Positions 1 to 13,260 of a DNA stretch of 64,000 nt are shown in pieces; the first letter of the stretch is position 1; every line of letters begins with the position of its first letter. Source of the DNA: Mariannaea sp. PMI_226 (Eukaryota; Ascomycota; Sordariomycetes; Hypocreales; Nectriaceae); assembly GCA_024336345.1 (NCBI GenBank), contig JANFOG010000015.1, positions 1 through 64,000 of the forward strand, read 5' to 3'. The notes beneath the pieces were generated by a model. It was given only the letters and a program-made list of their open reading frames with translations. It did no database searches and was not told where the DNA came from. The position numbers and the translations under genes are program-made.

Positions 1-2052
1 TTTTAGTAAATAAGATTGGATTAGTGGGAGGGGGAGTTAGTAAATAAGGTTAGAGGTATAGTAATAAACCTATGGCGGAAGTATAGTAAAAACATACTGC
101 TGCTAGAGGTTAAGCTGGGTTGTTGCTCTTTTTGTTATTATAAGTGGCGGAAAATCGATTGATTGGATTGTAGATATATAAATAAGTTGGGCCTGCCTTA
201 GGAATGAGGTATATATAGTTGAAAATCGGTTAGCTATAGTGAGTTAATAATAGTAAGGAGATATAAAGTATAGAGACTTATTTGAAAAGATGTTCTATAA
301 AGTAGCTAAATTAGTATAGTAAATTTAAATAGAAGGTGAGGCAATTAATATATAAAACCTAATAAAGAAGAAAGGAAAGAAGAGAAAAAAAGGAAAATAA
401 AGAAATATTAATTAATATTTTAAATAATAATAAATTAGTATAGTTAGTGATATTAGCTATTAATTTATATATTGTTAGGCATAATTGTTAAATAAATAGA
501 ACCTACATTAGGCCTACTTATAAGAAATTAGGAGAATATAAAGTAAATAAGGGGATAAAGAGATAATATAAAAGATATTAAATTTAATATAAATGTGCAG
601 CAAGTATATAATGCTATTATATAGAGGGAGTAATAAACCCTTATTAGCCTGCTGGCTATAAAATGGTATGTGATTCTAGTTCTAATTATAGAGCAAAATT
701 AGAACCTATAGAGCCAGTATATGGGGCCTACACTAGGCCCATTTAGAAAGGATAGAGGTTTTCTTTTAGCTTTAGTTAATATGGTTTTTTTACTATCTAT
801 ATAGTATAGAAGCACTATCTACCTATATAGGTCTATAGAATATTATTAAATAAATAAATAAATATATATATAATAAATCTTTTTAAATAATAATATAAAT
901 TTAGTTTTATAATTTAATAAAAGGTTTTAAAAAAACTTTAAATAGCTTTTTTAATTCTTCTAAATAAATTGATTTTAAATTAAATAAATATATTTAAAAT
1001 TAAATTAATATATATATATAATAAAAAAAATATTATTTTAAATAATAAATATATCTCTTTATATTCTTTATTATTAATATTATTATAAATATAACTTAGA
1101 GCTAATTTAAGCTTTAATATTACTTTTAATATATAATATATTAAATTCTAATATATATTATTATCTAATTTAATTATTAATAAAAATATAATAAATAAAT
1201 AAATAATATATATATATAAGATTCTTACCTAAAGGAATAAGTTATTTATTAATAAATAGCTTATTTTTATATTTATAATTTATTATTCCTTCTTTAAATA
1301 ATAATTTATTTTTAATTATATATTTAATTAAAATAGATATTTATTAAATTTAATTTATAATAATTAGTAAATAATTATTATTAATTCCTTATATATATAT
1401 ATATATAACTTACTATTAAAATTAGTATTTTCTAATTTAATAAATTCATTATTATTTTAATATATTATATTAATATTTATATATTTTAATAATAAATCTT
1501 TTATTAAATTAGATAATAAATCTTTTATTAAATTAGATAATAAATATTCTTTTAAAATATCCCAGGCTACTAAATTAATAATATATAATATATAGTATAT
1601 ATTATTTATAAATTCCTTATTTAAAAATATTAAATAATTATCTTTAAAAGAAATTATAAATATATTATTATTAATTATATTATCTTAAATAATATTATAT
1701 TAATATTAATATAATTAATATATTAAATAAAACTTATAAATATAACTTATTTAAATATAATATTTAAATTTAAATTAGGATATAATTCTAAGGAATTTTT
1801 AAATTCCTTATATATATTTATTCTAATATAAATATTAATTAATCTATTAAATCCTAATTTTCTTTAAATTTAATATATAATTAAATAAAATATTTATTTA
1901 TTAATTAGCTTATATTATAAATTATAATTATTATTAATAAAGATAATAATTATCCTTAAATAGGAATTTTAATTTAATAAAGTCTATATATTAAATATTA
2001 GGGAAAATAGCCCTAAACTTAATATATTTTCTTTAATTTATTAATTAAATTA

Positions 2053-2252
2053 TATAAGGGATATTAGCTAGGGTGATATTAAGACTTAAGGGTAGGTTAT
2101 ATTATATTATTAGACTTTAATTTATTAAGTAATTAGATATTATTTAGTAAGTTATTATATTATTTAGGATTATCTAAAGTTTAATTGGGGCTTACCTTAG
2201 GATTTGTTAGGCACTTGGCAAATAGTTGTTAAGTAATTAGTATTTTTTTATA
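2053..2252 (-). repeat. 3' LTR of the gypsy element
   Basis: A 200-bp direct repeat of 9391-9590 with no indels. About thirty positions differ and every difference is a transition (C/T or G/A), the signature of RIP. It is the 3' LTR because the polypurine tract lies directly inside it at 2258-2268 when read on the minus strand. Confidence 0.88.
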
Positions 2253-5200
2253 ATTATCCCCCCCTTTTATAGGCCTGGTCCTTTAGACTATTGTTAATTT
2301 ATTAATATTAATTTATTTTTATTAATATATAATTAATTTACCTTAGGTTATATATATAATCTAATATTTAGTTTATACCTTAGTTTTAGACTATATAATT
2401 AATATAGATTATTAAGGCTGAATTATCTTTTTGCTAGCCTTATAATAGCTTTTTTAATTCCTTATAGCTTTATAAGCTATATTTTTAGCTACTTCTTCCT
2501 TTTATTATTATATATATTTATTAATTTATTTTTCTTTATTTTACTATTTTGCTAATTAATTACTAATATATATTTTTTTTTTATATTATTATAATCCTTA
2601 ATAAGTTTAATAATAATAATAATACCTATTTTTTTTAATAATCTAATAATATGCCCCCCTATTTTTATTACTTTCTATAAAAGTATAATAATTTCTTTTT
2701 AATTTATAATTATAGGAAATATATTAATATTTGTATTATTTATAAGAGTTTATTAAAGAAATATAGTATTATAGATTTCTTCTTCTCTCCTTTAGTGAGC
2801 TATTGCTAACCTTTTTAGATCCCCTCTAAATTGCTTAAAGTTATTTAATAATATTAGAATTTTTTATTAAATTAATATAATTATAATAGTGATAATAATT
2901 ATAGTGAGCTTATAGGCATATCTTTATTAAATAATATGGGCTGTTTTTATATTTTCTATGTTATTAAGAGAATTACTTTTATTTAGTATACTTTTTAAGG
3001 GCTTATTAAGAATCTTATTAGTAATTCTAAATATATTATTATTTATAAATTTCAAGAGATTGCCTTTATTTATAAAATCTTAGGTCTTAAGTTTACAATT
3101 TATATATACCTTTTTGATCTTTTAATAAACCTTTATTATTAATTAATTTTATAAAATTAGCTTATTAATTATAACCCTTATAATCTTAAATACTAATTTA
3201 AAGCTATTTAATCTTTTTATATTTATAATAATTTTATTATTTAAATACTTTATAATAAGCTTATTACCCTTTTTATTATTAAGGATATATTTAGCCTTTA
3301 TATTAATTATAAACTTTTTTATTTTAAATTTAGTTTAAATTTAAATATTTTTTAAATTATTTGTAAATATTTTAATTTTTTTATATTTTATTTTCCTATT
3401 TATTAAATAGATATAGTATTTATATATTATGGAGTAATTAGTAGATTTTTGAGGAAAGATATTAAAAATATATTTTATAATATTAAGTATAAATAAGCTT
3501 TTTTTATTATTAATAAGAAAGGCAAAAAGCCTATTATCTTTATTATTCTTTTTGATTATTTCTTTTTTTTTAAGGATGATAATAATAATAATATTAAGTA
3601 ATATTAATATTTTCCCTTTTTATTAATTAAACTTATTAAATATTTATTAATTATTCTACTTCTAATTATTAATATCTATAATATTCTTAATATTAAGTTT
3701 ATATCTTTTTTAAAAAAATATAAACCCTTTTTAAATAATTATTAATTAATTATTAATATTATAAAGAAGATGCTTTTTAATTTATTATTTATTGGGCTAT
3801 TTATTTTTAAGCCTAAGTTTAAGCCTAAGTTTATTATTAAGCTTAAGATTATTATTAAGCCTAAAGTTACTTTTAAGAAAAATAATATATTTATAGCTAA
3901 ATTTATTAAGCCTATTATTTTTATAAAGCCTTATTAAATTATTTATAATATTAAGAAATAAGCTCTTATTATTAAAGTAAGATTGTAGATATTGATGTTT
4001 TAATAAATATAATTAGTTTATAATCTTTTGCTAGAAGCTTAATAGAAATAATAAGCATTTTAATTATTTCTAAAGAATATATTATATAATCCTAATAAAT
4101 AAATTAGATTTTATTATTCTATTTTTTATAATTTTTTTTTTATTATTTATAATATTATTAGATTTTTATTATTATATTAGTAAAATATATTTTTAATTTT
4201 TATATATTATATTTTATAGGCTATTTGGCTTATTTAATTTTATAAAATTTCTTATTTATTATTTTTTTATAGGTAATTATATTCTTTATTTTTTATTTAT
4301 TTTTCTTATTTTCTAGCTTTAGAAGCTTTAGTGATCCCTTAGTGGGCGGTTGGCATTTTTCTAATTATGGTTTTAATAATATTATTAAAAATATATTATA
4401 TATATATTAATATTATTTTAATAAATATATATAATATATTTATTATTTAATCTTTTTTATAATAATTATCCTAATGAATTTAGGGGCTAATTTTTAATAT
4501 TTAAATTAAAAATTCTTTATTAATAGGCCTATAATATCTCCCTAATGGAACTCCTTTAGTATATATTTTTAATTATAATATTTAGCTTATGATTTTACTA
4601 TCTTTTGTTAATATTATTAGGCTTATTCCCTAATTTATTAAAGGATCTTAATTCTCTTAATTATGCTTTATATTTAGATTTTTATATACTATAGGGTATA
4701 TTTAATGATTTAAGGGTAATATCTATATAAAGCCTATATAGATAAAATACTAATGGTATTATATAAACTATTATTATATATAAATTCTACTTTTAGGAGT
4801 TATATTGTTTATTTTTTTAATAAATTATTAATATATACCTAAAGATATCTTCCTAAAGTCTAATTTATTTATTTTATTTATTTATTAATCTATAGATAAT
4901 ATATAATAGATAATTAATAATAAATTGCTTATTTTTTTATAAGGTTTATTTAAAATTGGTTAATAAATAACTTATTTCTATTATTTATTATACCTTTAGG
5001 CATTTTAAATTTATATTTTATATATTTATAAAGTAATTAGGCTAATTATATTATAATTAGTATTTTTTTTATAAATATAAATATTATATATTTTGTTATT
5101 TAATATATAAAAATTAAAATAGTATTATATTTTTTACTATCTATTTGGGTATTATTTGGTAGGCTTATAATAAAATCTATATTAATCTTTTGGAATAGGT

Positions 5201-8200
5201 ATATTAATAATAATAGTGGTTATAGTAGTCTATAGATCTTATGCCTTAATGAATATATATTTTAATATTATTTATAATAAGAAATATAATTCTTAATTTT
5301 ATTTATTATTTTATTTTAATAAAATTTTTGGCTAATTAATTCTAATAATTTAATTATTTTTATATACCCTAATTTTAAATTATTATAATATTAATAAAGG
5401 ATCTTTATTTATAATGCCTATTGGTTAGGTATTATTAGTTTTTTTTTTAAAAAAGAGGGTATTTTATTTATTATAATAATATAGCCCTATTTTCCTAATT
5501 ATTTGCCAAATTTTTATTAACTATTATTAGTAAAATTAATCTTTAGCCTATAATTTTTAAATTAGCTTTTTAATTTATAAGAAGGTTGGGAGAGAAATGC
5601 TATTTTGTTTTTTATAAATTCTTTTATAATTGGGTATAAGATGTATTATTTTGGAATAGTAATTCTAGCTTTAGGTAAGTCTTTATGGCTTTATTAAATA
5701 GCTATTTCTTATTAAGTATTTTTTGTTTATTAATTAGGTGTATTTATTGCCTTTTTAGTATATATAGTAATTATAAATATAAATACTAAGCTTTATATTT
5801 AATTTAGAAATTTTATAGCTTATTATAGATCTGGGGGTAAGGAAACCCTTTTTTTAATTTAATATTAATTAGGGCCCTAAAGGCTGGTCTTTATAGTATT
5901 TATATATATTATTCTTATAGGGTATTTTCCTAAAAGGTTGGCAATTATTTGCTATATATTTAATAATAATTTATTAATTAATTTTAATTTTTTAATAAAT
6001 ATAGGGAGTATATCTTTATATATAGTCTTCCCTTTTATATAATTAGGCTATCTTAATAGGCTATTAATAAGGTTTAATTTATTTATTTAATATTAAATAT
6101 TAAAATTAAATAATATTAGTTTATAAATCTATTTAATAAGCCTTTTATAAAAGTTTTATATTAATATTATAATTACTCCCTTTAGGGTAGTATGGTTTAT
6201 TAATAATAAGAATTTATTTACTAAATTTAGGAAATAATAATTCTAATATTCTAAGCTCTTTATTATAGCTAATAGCTCTTACTATCTTATGGCCTAATAT
6301 TATTTTATTTTTATAAGCTTTTATAATTAGTAGATAATTAATTATTATTAATTATTAATTAATTAGGATAATATTCCTAAGATTGTTTTTATTAAGGTAT
6401 TTATTTTTATTTTAATATAATAAGTAAAATCCCAATATTGTAGAATGATTATTAAATAGAAGGCTTCTTTTAGTTTATAGAAAGTTAATTTTATCTCTTT
6501 TATTTATTAGAAATCCCCTATTTTTTGCCCTTTTTAACTTTTTTTTAGTATTATTATAAGTGGCTTTATTATCCTTAAATATTTAGAAATAAACTTTTGG
6601 TAAAAATTATAAAATTTTAGGAATATTTAAATATTTTAGAAGCTAATAGGCTATAGCTATTTGCTAATTATTTAGATTTAGTTTAGTTTTATTTATAGTC
6701 TTTTCTATATAATAATATAGTCTAGAAATTTAACTTTTTATTAATAAAATATATATTTAGATAATTTTATATATAATTAGAAGGCTTAGAGTCTTTATAA
6801 GATTTTTTTATATTTTTAATATGCTATTTTTGTAAATAGGAATATATAATAATATTATTAAAATATATAATATAATATATATTTAATAATTTAATAAGTA
6901 TTTAATAAATATATATTTAGAATATTATTAGAATATTAGTTAATTTAAAAAATATTATTATATATTTAAAATATTTATAATATATTTAGAATATTATTTT
7001 CTATTAATTAATAGGCTTAATTTAGATTTTATAATAGATATTTTTAATATTGATTTTTAAAATTTATTAAGTATTTACTAAATAATTTAATAAATTATTT
7101 ATTAATAATAAAGAATATTAATTCTTAATTATTATAATATTAAAATCCTAATAATCTATATAGAGCTTTAATATTTTATCTTTTTTAAATATAAATAATA
7201 TAAATACCCCTACTTTATTTATAGAGGGTTTAATTTAACTATTTGCTAGGTTTTTGGTAAGGTAATCTCTAAGGACCTTACCCTATTTTTTATTAATGGG
7301 GTAGATTGGGCTATATAGGGGCTTTTCGTTCTTTATTAAGTTAATTAAATGCTTTATTTTTTTAAGGAGTAAAGGCTTTTTTATTATTTTTTTATTAAAA
7401 GTTTTTTTTTTGTTTTTAACTTTAGGGGGAGATTAATAGGTTTTAAATGATTTCTTTCCCTAAGGTAGATATAAGCTATTTATTTAATAAGAGGATATTA
7501 TAAATATATATAATATAAGCTTATTTATTATTTTTTTATTAATTTTTTTATAAAATCTTTAAATTTTATAATAAAAATAGCTTTATAATATTAAGATTAT
7601 ATATAGATATTAATTATAATATTCTTTCTTTTTATTAAACTTAAAAATAAGAGTAAATTATTTATTTCTTTAGATTATAAAGTTTTAATAAATAGTTACT
7701 AAATCTTTTATAGAAAGTCTTAATAATTAATTAAGAAAAAGATTAATTAATAGGCTTTATTAATAGACATTCTTAAATTATTAAAATCTATTAATTCTAA
7801 GGCCTTCCAATCTATAATTATATTTAGTTTTAGTTTTTTAACTAACCTTATGCTAATTATATTTAATTAGGTATATATATTTATATTTATTTATATTACC
7901 TATTTAGTAAATATTTATAATATAATTATCTTGCTTATTATAATCCCTTTTATATTTATTATTTTAGAGATTAATATAAGAGCCTTTTTTATAACCTTTA
8001 TGCCTATTTATTTCTTAAAGAGTTTAGCTTTTTAATCCTTAATATAATAATTTAAATCTTTATTAGCCTTTATAAGCTTAATATTTAATTTATTTATAAT
8101 AAGGTTTTTTTATTATTTTTATAATTTATTATTTTATAATCTCTTTTATAATAAATAAAGTAATATAATTTTTAAGTACTTAATAATAATTTATTGCTAG

Positions 8201-9390
8201 CTTTTATTATTAGGGCTTAATAGAATCTTTATGAGTTTGGCTAATTGCTAGATTATGCCCTTAAGCTACTTTCTTTACCCCTTTTTTTACTAAAGAATGG
8301 GGATTTCTATAGGCCTTTGTGGGTATAAATTAAGCCCAATCTTTTATACTTAATATTTAGTAAATATTTGCTATTTTAATATAAATATTATCTTTTTGCT
8401 TTTTGGATTATATTTTTAATTTAGTGGATTTTAATATTTAGATATAATAATTCCCTTTTAAGCTCTAATTTTAGCCTAAAGAAATATTAATATATAAAAT
8501 TAAACTATTCCTTTATTTTAGGAGATCTTAATAATATATATATTATGCTTTATATATTAAAATACTTTAGTAGTAATTAATTAATATATTATTAGAATAT
8601 TAAAAGCTTTTTTATTAATTATATATTTTATAGATCTAAGTTTATATATTTCTTTTAGATAAATTCTAAGAAGTCTATTTATAGTAGATTATATAGGCTG
8701 TCTAAATGATTTTTCTATTATATCTAGAGTATAATATTAAATTTGTTTATTGCTTATTTGATTTTTTGTATATTAAAATAATGTGATTATAAAGTATTTT
8801 CTAATTCTATAATCTTAATTTAATTATTTATTTAGATATTTATAGTACTATTTTTTAAAACCTAATAGTTATAAAATAGGGGTTTATTATAATTCTAATG
8901 TTTTAATTCTCTAGGCTTATCCTACCCTCTTTTATAATTATTAGGTATTTATTTTAATAATTATTATAATAGCTATATTTATATTATTTATATTTATAAT
9001 TATATTATTTATTATTAAATTATTATTTTGAGGATTATTTATAATATTTTTCTTTTTTGGATATTATTATTTTATTAATAATTATTTATTAAGCCCTTAT
9101 TAAATATTTAGTAATATTCTTATAATAGCATTAATAATAACCGGGAGGAATATAATATAATATATAATAATATTTATCTTTTACTTTATTTTACTTTTTT
9201 TATAATTAACTAACTAATCTCTTTTAAGCTATTTTTGTATATAGTTTTTTAGGGGTATGGTGTTTTTATATTTTTGGCAAGCTATTAAATAGTATTTGTT
9301 GAGCTTTTGGCCTAAGCTAATGTTTATTAGGTAATCTTTTTTATTCTAATTTTATATTGGCTATCCAAAAGGGTATAGAAGTTAAAGAAT

Positions 9391-9590
9391 TATAAGGGAT
9401 ATTAGTTAGAGTAATATTAAAACTTAAGGGTAGATTATATTATATTATTAGACTTTAATTTACTAAATGGTTAGATATTATTTAATAAGCTATTATATTA
9501 TTTAGAATTATTTAAAGTTTAATTAAGGCTTACCCTAAGATTTATTAGGCGCTTAGTGAACGGTCGCTAAGCAATTAGCATCTTCTTACA
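9391..9590 (-). repeat. 5' LTR of the gypsy element
   Basis: Partner of the 2053-2252 repeat, and the less mutated of the two copies: it keeps several CG and CA words where the other copy has TA. It ends at TTACA followed by the AATTA target duplication. A primer-binding site just inside (below 9391) could not be matched to a tRNA. Confidence 0.88.
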
Positions 9591-10111
9591 AATTATAATA
9601 AACTATTATTAAAAGTATTTTCTAAAATATATTTAATTTTCCATTTATTAATAATAGGATTTTAATTAAAAATAAAAAACATTAATATATATATATATAT
9701 AATAAAAAAATAAAGAAACTTACCTATTATAATAATTTAATAAATCTTAAAAAGAAGTAGAATTTAAAATAGAAAAAGATAAATTATTATTAATAATAAA
9801 ATATAATATCTTTTTTAAAGCCTCTTCTTTAGAAAAATTATTTAAATTAAATATAGATCTTTTATTTTAATAATTTAAATTAAATAAGTCTTTTGGTTTA
9901 TTTAAATTAATTTTTAATAAATTAATTAGTAAATATTTATAATAAAATATATATATATATATATATATTAACTTACTTCTTTTTTTATTTTATTTAGTCT
10001 TTTTATTATAAGCAATTTTTAAGTATTTATATAAATAATACTTTATATAATTAGAAGATTAAAATCCTTTAATTTTATTAATCTTATAATAATTATACCT
10101 AAAAAGGTAAT

Positions 10112-10228
10112 TAATAAAATAAATAAAATAAATAAAATAATAAAATAAATAAAATAAATAAAATAAATAAAATAAATAAAATAAATAAAATAAATAAAAT
10201 AAATAAAATAAATAAAATAAATAAAATA
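10112..10228. repeat. 9-bp tandem repeat (AAATAAAAT)n
   Basis: About twelve head-to-tail copies of a 9-bp unit, AAATAAAAT, with one interruption near 10140. It lies between the right LTR and the isochore edge. This is a simple low-complexity tandem array with no coding potential. Confidence 0.85.
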
Positions 10229-10683
10229 ATTTATATTTATATAATTTTTTAATATAATTATTAAATAATTAAAAAAAATCTTTTTATTATTTTATTTTAT
10301 ATTTTATTATAATATATATTATATATTATATATTATATTTATAATTTCTTTTTAATTAATTATTTATTTCTTTTATTTAATATATTTTAACTTTCTTTTA
10401 TTTTTTAAATTTATATTTTTATTATATATTTAGTAATTTATTTTTTCAAAAGCGAAAAGCTTATCTCTTTATTTCTCTAGTGATTGATTGAGGGGATAAC
10501 TCCCTCATCTTGCGCCTTGTTTGGCGCTTCAACTTTCCACTCGTCATGCGTCACGACTCACGCCGCGACTTGCCATGCTGCAGCCAAAAGGCATTCCCAT
10601 CAATCAGTATCAATTGCTACTTTAATGCTTCTTACTAAACGTTCATTAGCTGCTAGCATCAGTCGCCATAGACAGGTATAACC

Positions 10684-11191
10684 TCAAGTTGTTGCCGGCA
10701 GAGACTCGCCGGCCTGTAGACATGGATAAAACTGGACTCCAACGCTCTTATATCCTTGATCTGGAATTGAATTCCAGTTGAATCCTGGCGGCGGTGGAAG
10801 CACTGACAGAACACACTCATTTTGGCGCACGTCTTTAAAACCTGGATAACCATGTCCGCAAGGGCTTTTTTCACCATAGTACTTGACTAAGACACACTTG
10901 TCTTCTGGCAACTCGCCAATCTTTACCGAACGTATAGATTCTGTTCCGTCTCCCCATGAAAAGCATTGCTCTGTCTGGATGTCGAGGCCGATTGGCCAGG
11001 TATAACTCTCCGACTCTTTACAAGCAGGCCCTTTGTAACCAGTAAGCGTGAATTGGTTTTGGCGGGCAAGAATGCTCCCTGTTGTTAGCTTCATATTCGT
11101 ATTCGTCATACGCTTGGTTATCTTCGGCTTACCCTGGTGCAGCGAGAGCGAAGCCAAGGCATGGCAAGATAACAATTCCGTGAAAGAACAT
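10684..11191 (-). CDS. small secreted cysteine-containing protein, effector candidate
   Basis: Two exons (11191-11133 and 11074-10684) with a 58-bp intron give 149 aa. The ATG at 11191 opens a frame beginning MFFHGIVILPCLGFALAAP, a good signal peptide. It runs into a stop unless the GTAAGC donor at 11132 is used, and the acceptor giving the correct frame is GGGAG at 11075. The mature part has six cysteines (PAC, EQC, DKC, SPC, NEC, YPC), consistent with up to three disulfides, and no recognisable domain. It lies within 250 bp of the RIP-mutated isochore, a typical position for fungal effectors. A more orthodox CAG acceptor 4 bp upstream would break the frame, so the splice model is uncertain, and the gene could be a recent pseudogene. 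Confidence 0.6.
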
Positions 11192-12989
11192 CTTCTGGGC
11201 AGAAATGCTATATTGACTTCTCGATGGAATTAAAGCAAGGATAGGGAATTCACAGTAAAAATACAACCTCTTTTTTTCTTTTTGGCAAGAATTCATCACT
11301 TATAAGTCTTTTATTTACCATAGTTATCTTGGACTCAGCTTAATATTATTAGTATTATTAGGTAGGGGGTCCAATAACCAAGAGATACTATACAATACTT
11401 CCTAATGTAGATAAAAGTGTAAGTGGAGCTGTTTCGCATTAGGCTTATTAATTAAGCTAATGAGAAACTCCCTGTATTCTGATTGGTGCGATGATTACTA
11501 TAGTAAGGGCATTGATTATATGGTCTAGTCACAGGGAGAGTGAGATGTTACGCAACCGTGCGAGTTATTTTATTACAATGAAGGCCTTTATTTCTCTTTC
11601 TTATTGTCCGCAAGCTGGGGGAGTGGCGATCTGGGTTTATAATTACAAAGCAAGGTCGTTCGCAATGACAGGGGCGTTGCCCCTGTTTTACGTCATTAAA
11701 TGTTGGCTACCTTACTCTATATTATCTGCCCACCATCCACAAATAGTGAACCGTCCCTTACTTCTTTATACCTGGGGATCCAATCCTATAGCTTAAACAG
11801 GGCCTCAACTAGGTAAAATGTTGCCACGTTTCTCAAAATTCGGCCAAGGTAAAACAACTGCGTTATAATGGCTGAACCCAAAGATATTAGTCACAGCCTC
11901 GCTTCTCTACTCGATACAGCGGGTCTGAAAGGCCACACTACTTTGACTCTGGCTGCTGCTTTAATATCCTCCTCCCTTTCCTAACATTGCTAGAATAGCT
12001 CCATCACCACCGGGATTGCCGATCTGACAAGGCAGACGACGAGCTAAAGAGACTCACAAATGTGAGCGTAGACCCACGAAGTGGCAAACATAAGTTGGAG
12101 CCTTGATATAACAGACTCTGACTTTCATTCAGGTGTTGGGGCGTGATTATCTGTACCTTGTTTGAGTATGACCGTCAATGAGGTTAGAAGCTGTCAATCG
12201 CTAATGTCCATGATGCATGTGTAGATGCCTCATTGGTAACATTTTGTATTTCACCTTGACATGGCTGCAGCTTCCTCTAAACCTGCGCCGATATGCCTCT
12301 ATCTGAAACATCTACAACTACTACGTAAACACCCACACTCAGCAAAGGATTCTCAACCGTCTTGGCCTTATCGGAGGGCCAGCTTCTCTTACCTCCAGCC
12401 AGGCCCTCAGTATTGGAATGGAGGCTACTTTTGGAGCTTCGGGCTTCTTATCATTTTCAATCTAGACTCTCAGTCTCCTATTCTCCACCCCTCCCCGACT
12501 TTTTTTTCCTTTCTTTTATTTTGCTAATAACCGATAAGTACTTCACCTACTAGTGAGTGAAACCCCAAAGCAGGGCCGAACGTTATGTAAGTGCCACGTC
12601 CCGGGATAGGACTGAATATTATTTCAGCTTCCGAGTTCAAATATTGCAAGAAAACAAGTCATAAGGGCGGTAAGACGCTAGGCATGGAGAAATAAGCTTC
12701 AAGGACGCTTTTGATTCACAAGTTACATGTAGCGAGCTTCCTGAACCTCTATGCGGCAATGAGTCACGACTAACTTCGTGTGTAGAATTACATCACTCGA
12801 GTCAAATATTTTAATCCTCCAGCTCGTACCTCGACGAAGAATGTGTTCAATTCTTCTCTTCCAAAATACAGCATCTCTAGCCTGTGGCTGCAGAAACATT
12901 CGCCTTGTTCCAAATCTCTAGTTGCCATGGATAGCGTGACCGATCCCTTGCAGGTCGAGGCAGCATCATCAACTACCGGCTGACGTATG
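11192..12989. other. intergenic, nothing recognised
   Basis: About 1.8 kb of normal composition between the secreted-protein gene and the F-box relic. Open frames are short and resemble no known protein family. I see no RNA gene. The promoter of the minus-strand secreted-protein gene should lie in its first few hundred bases. Confidence 0.5.
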
Positions 12990-13260
12990 GCAAATGAGAC
13001 TGAGCCTAGGGAGTTTGCCCATCTCTAGGAGGTGATTCAATGGCTTGGGTTCCCCAAAGGTGGCTCGTTTCGCTACAGTGTGCTGGGAATAGCAGGCCCT
13101 CTTTGAGGCTTGTGCATTTTCGCGTCTTGTTCTTGATACCGACTCTCTCGGCAAGTTTGACGCAATCGTCAGACGACACGAAATTCGTTTGCGGTATGTA
13201 CGAAAACTCTGGCGTCAGGTCCGGCTCTCAAATGCGAGTGTCCCAATTGTGTTGTAATGG
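12990..13260 (+). pseudogene. decayed F-box-like protein gene fragment
   Basis: Plus-strand translation shows parts of the N-terminal half of a fungal F-box-like protein, but broken. A block resembling LPxEIxxLxLEVIQWLGFPK (from about 13002) has an in-frame stop and then shifts frame. From 13081 the new frame reads CWE-stop-QALFEACAFSRL, then VLDTDSLGKFDAIVRRHE, then IRLRYVRKLWRQVRLSN, ending at TAA near 13254. The pattern W.ALIE..TF..L.L.T..L..F..IV....R..YVR.L...V.L is familiar from large ascomycete F-box families. Remnants may extend to about 13,650. It has at least one frameshift and two stops, so it is not functional. The assignment rests on pattern memory only. Confidence 0.5.

Larger units (their letters stand above)
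2053..9590 (-). mobile_element. Ty3/Gypsy LTR retrotransposon, RIP-inactivated
   Basis: A 7,538-bp element bounded by two 200-bp LTRs and flanked by the 5-bp duplication AATTA (2048-2052 and 9591-9595). Read on the minus strand the ends are TGT...ACA-like, and a polypurine tract (AAAAGGGGGGG, 2258-2268) abuts the 3' LTR at 2053-2252. Conceptual minus-strand translation, full of stops, still shows gypsy pol landmarks. The RT end is at 6732-6703 (VKFLDYII-like), the NFYQKFI block that precedes RNase H is near 6608-6585, and a KEAF..LQY segment is near 6475-6426. An integrase core (MPKGII.NR...F) lies at 5003-4953. The order RT-RNaseH-integrase is Ty3/Gypsy. A gag region and any chromodomain were not resolved. 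All coding capacity is lost. Confidence 0.88.
1..10450. repeat. A/T-rich, RIP-degraded isochore
   Basis: Almost pure A/T sequence with stop codons in every frame; no open frame of 60 codons exists here, in contrast to the dense frames after 10.48 kb. Stretches dominated by TA and AT words, with few CA or TG dinucleotides, fit repeat-induced point mutation of transposon DNA. A complete dead LTR retrotransposon occupies 2053-9590. The flanks 1-2047 and 9596-10450 are similar in composition; I cannot assign them to a family, and they may be older elements. The boundary near 10,450 is abrupt. Confidence 0.9.

Noticed and set aside
10112..10228. CRISPR array
   Set aside because: Uniform 9-bp tandem units with no unique spacers, in a eukaryotic A/T-rich region.
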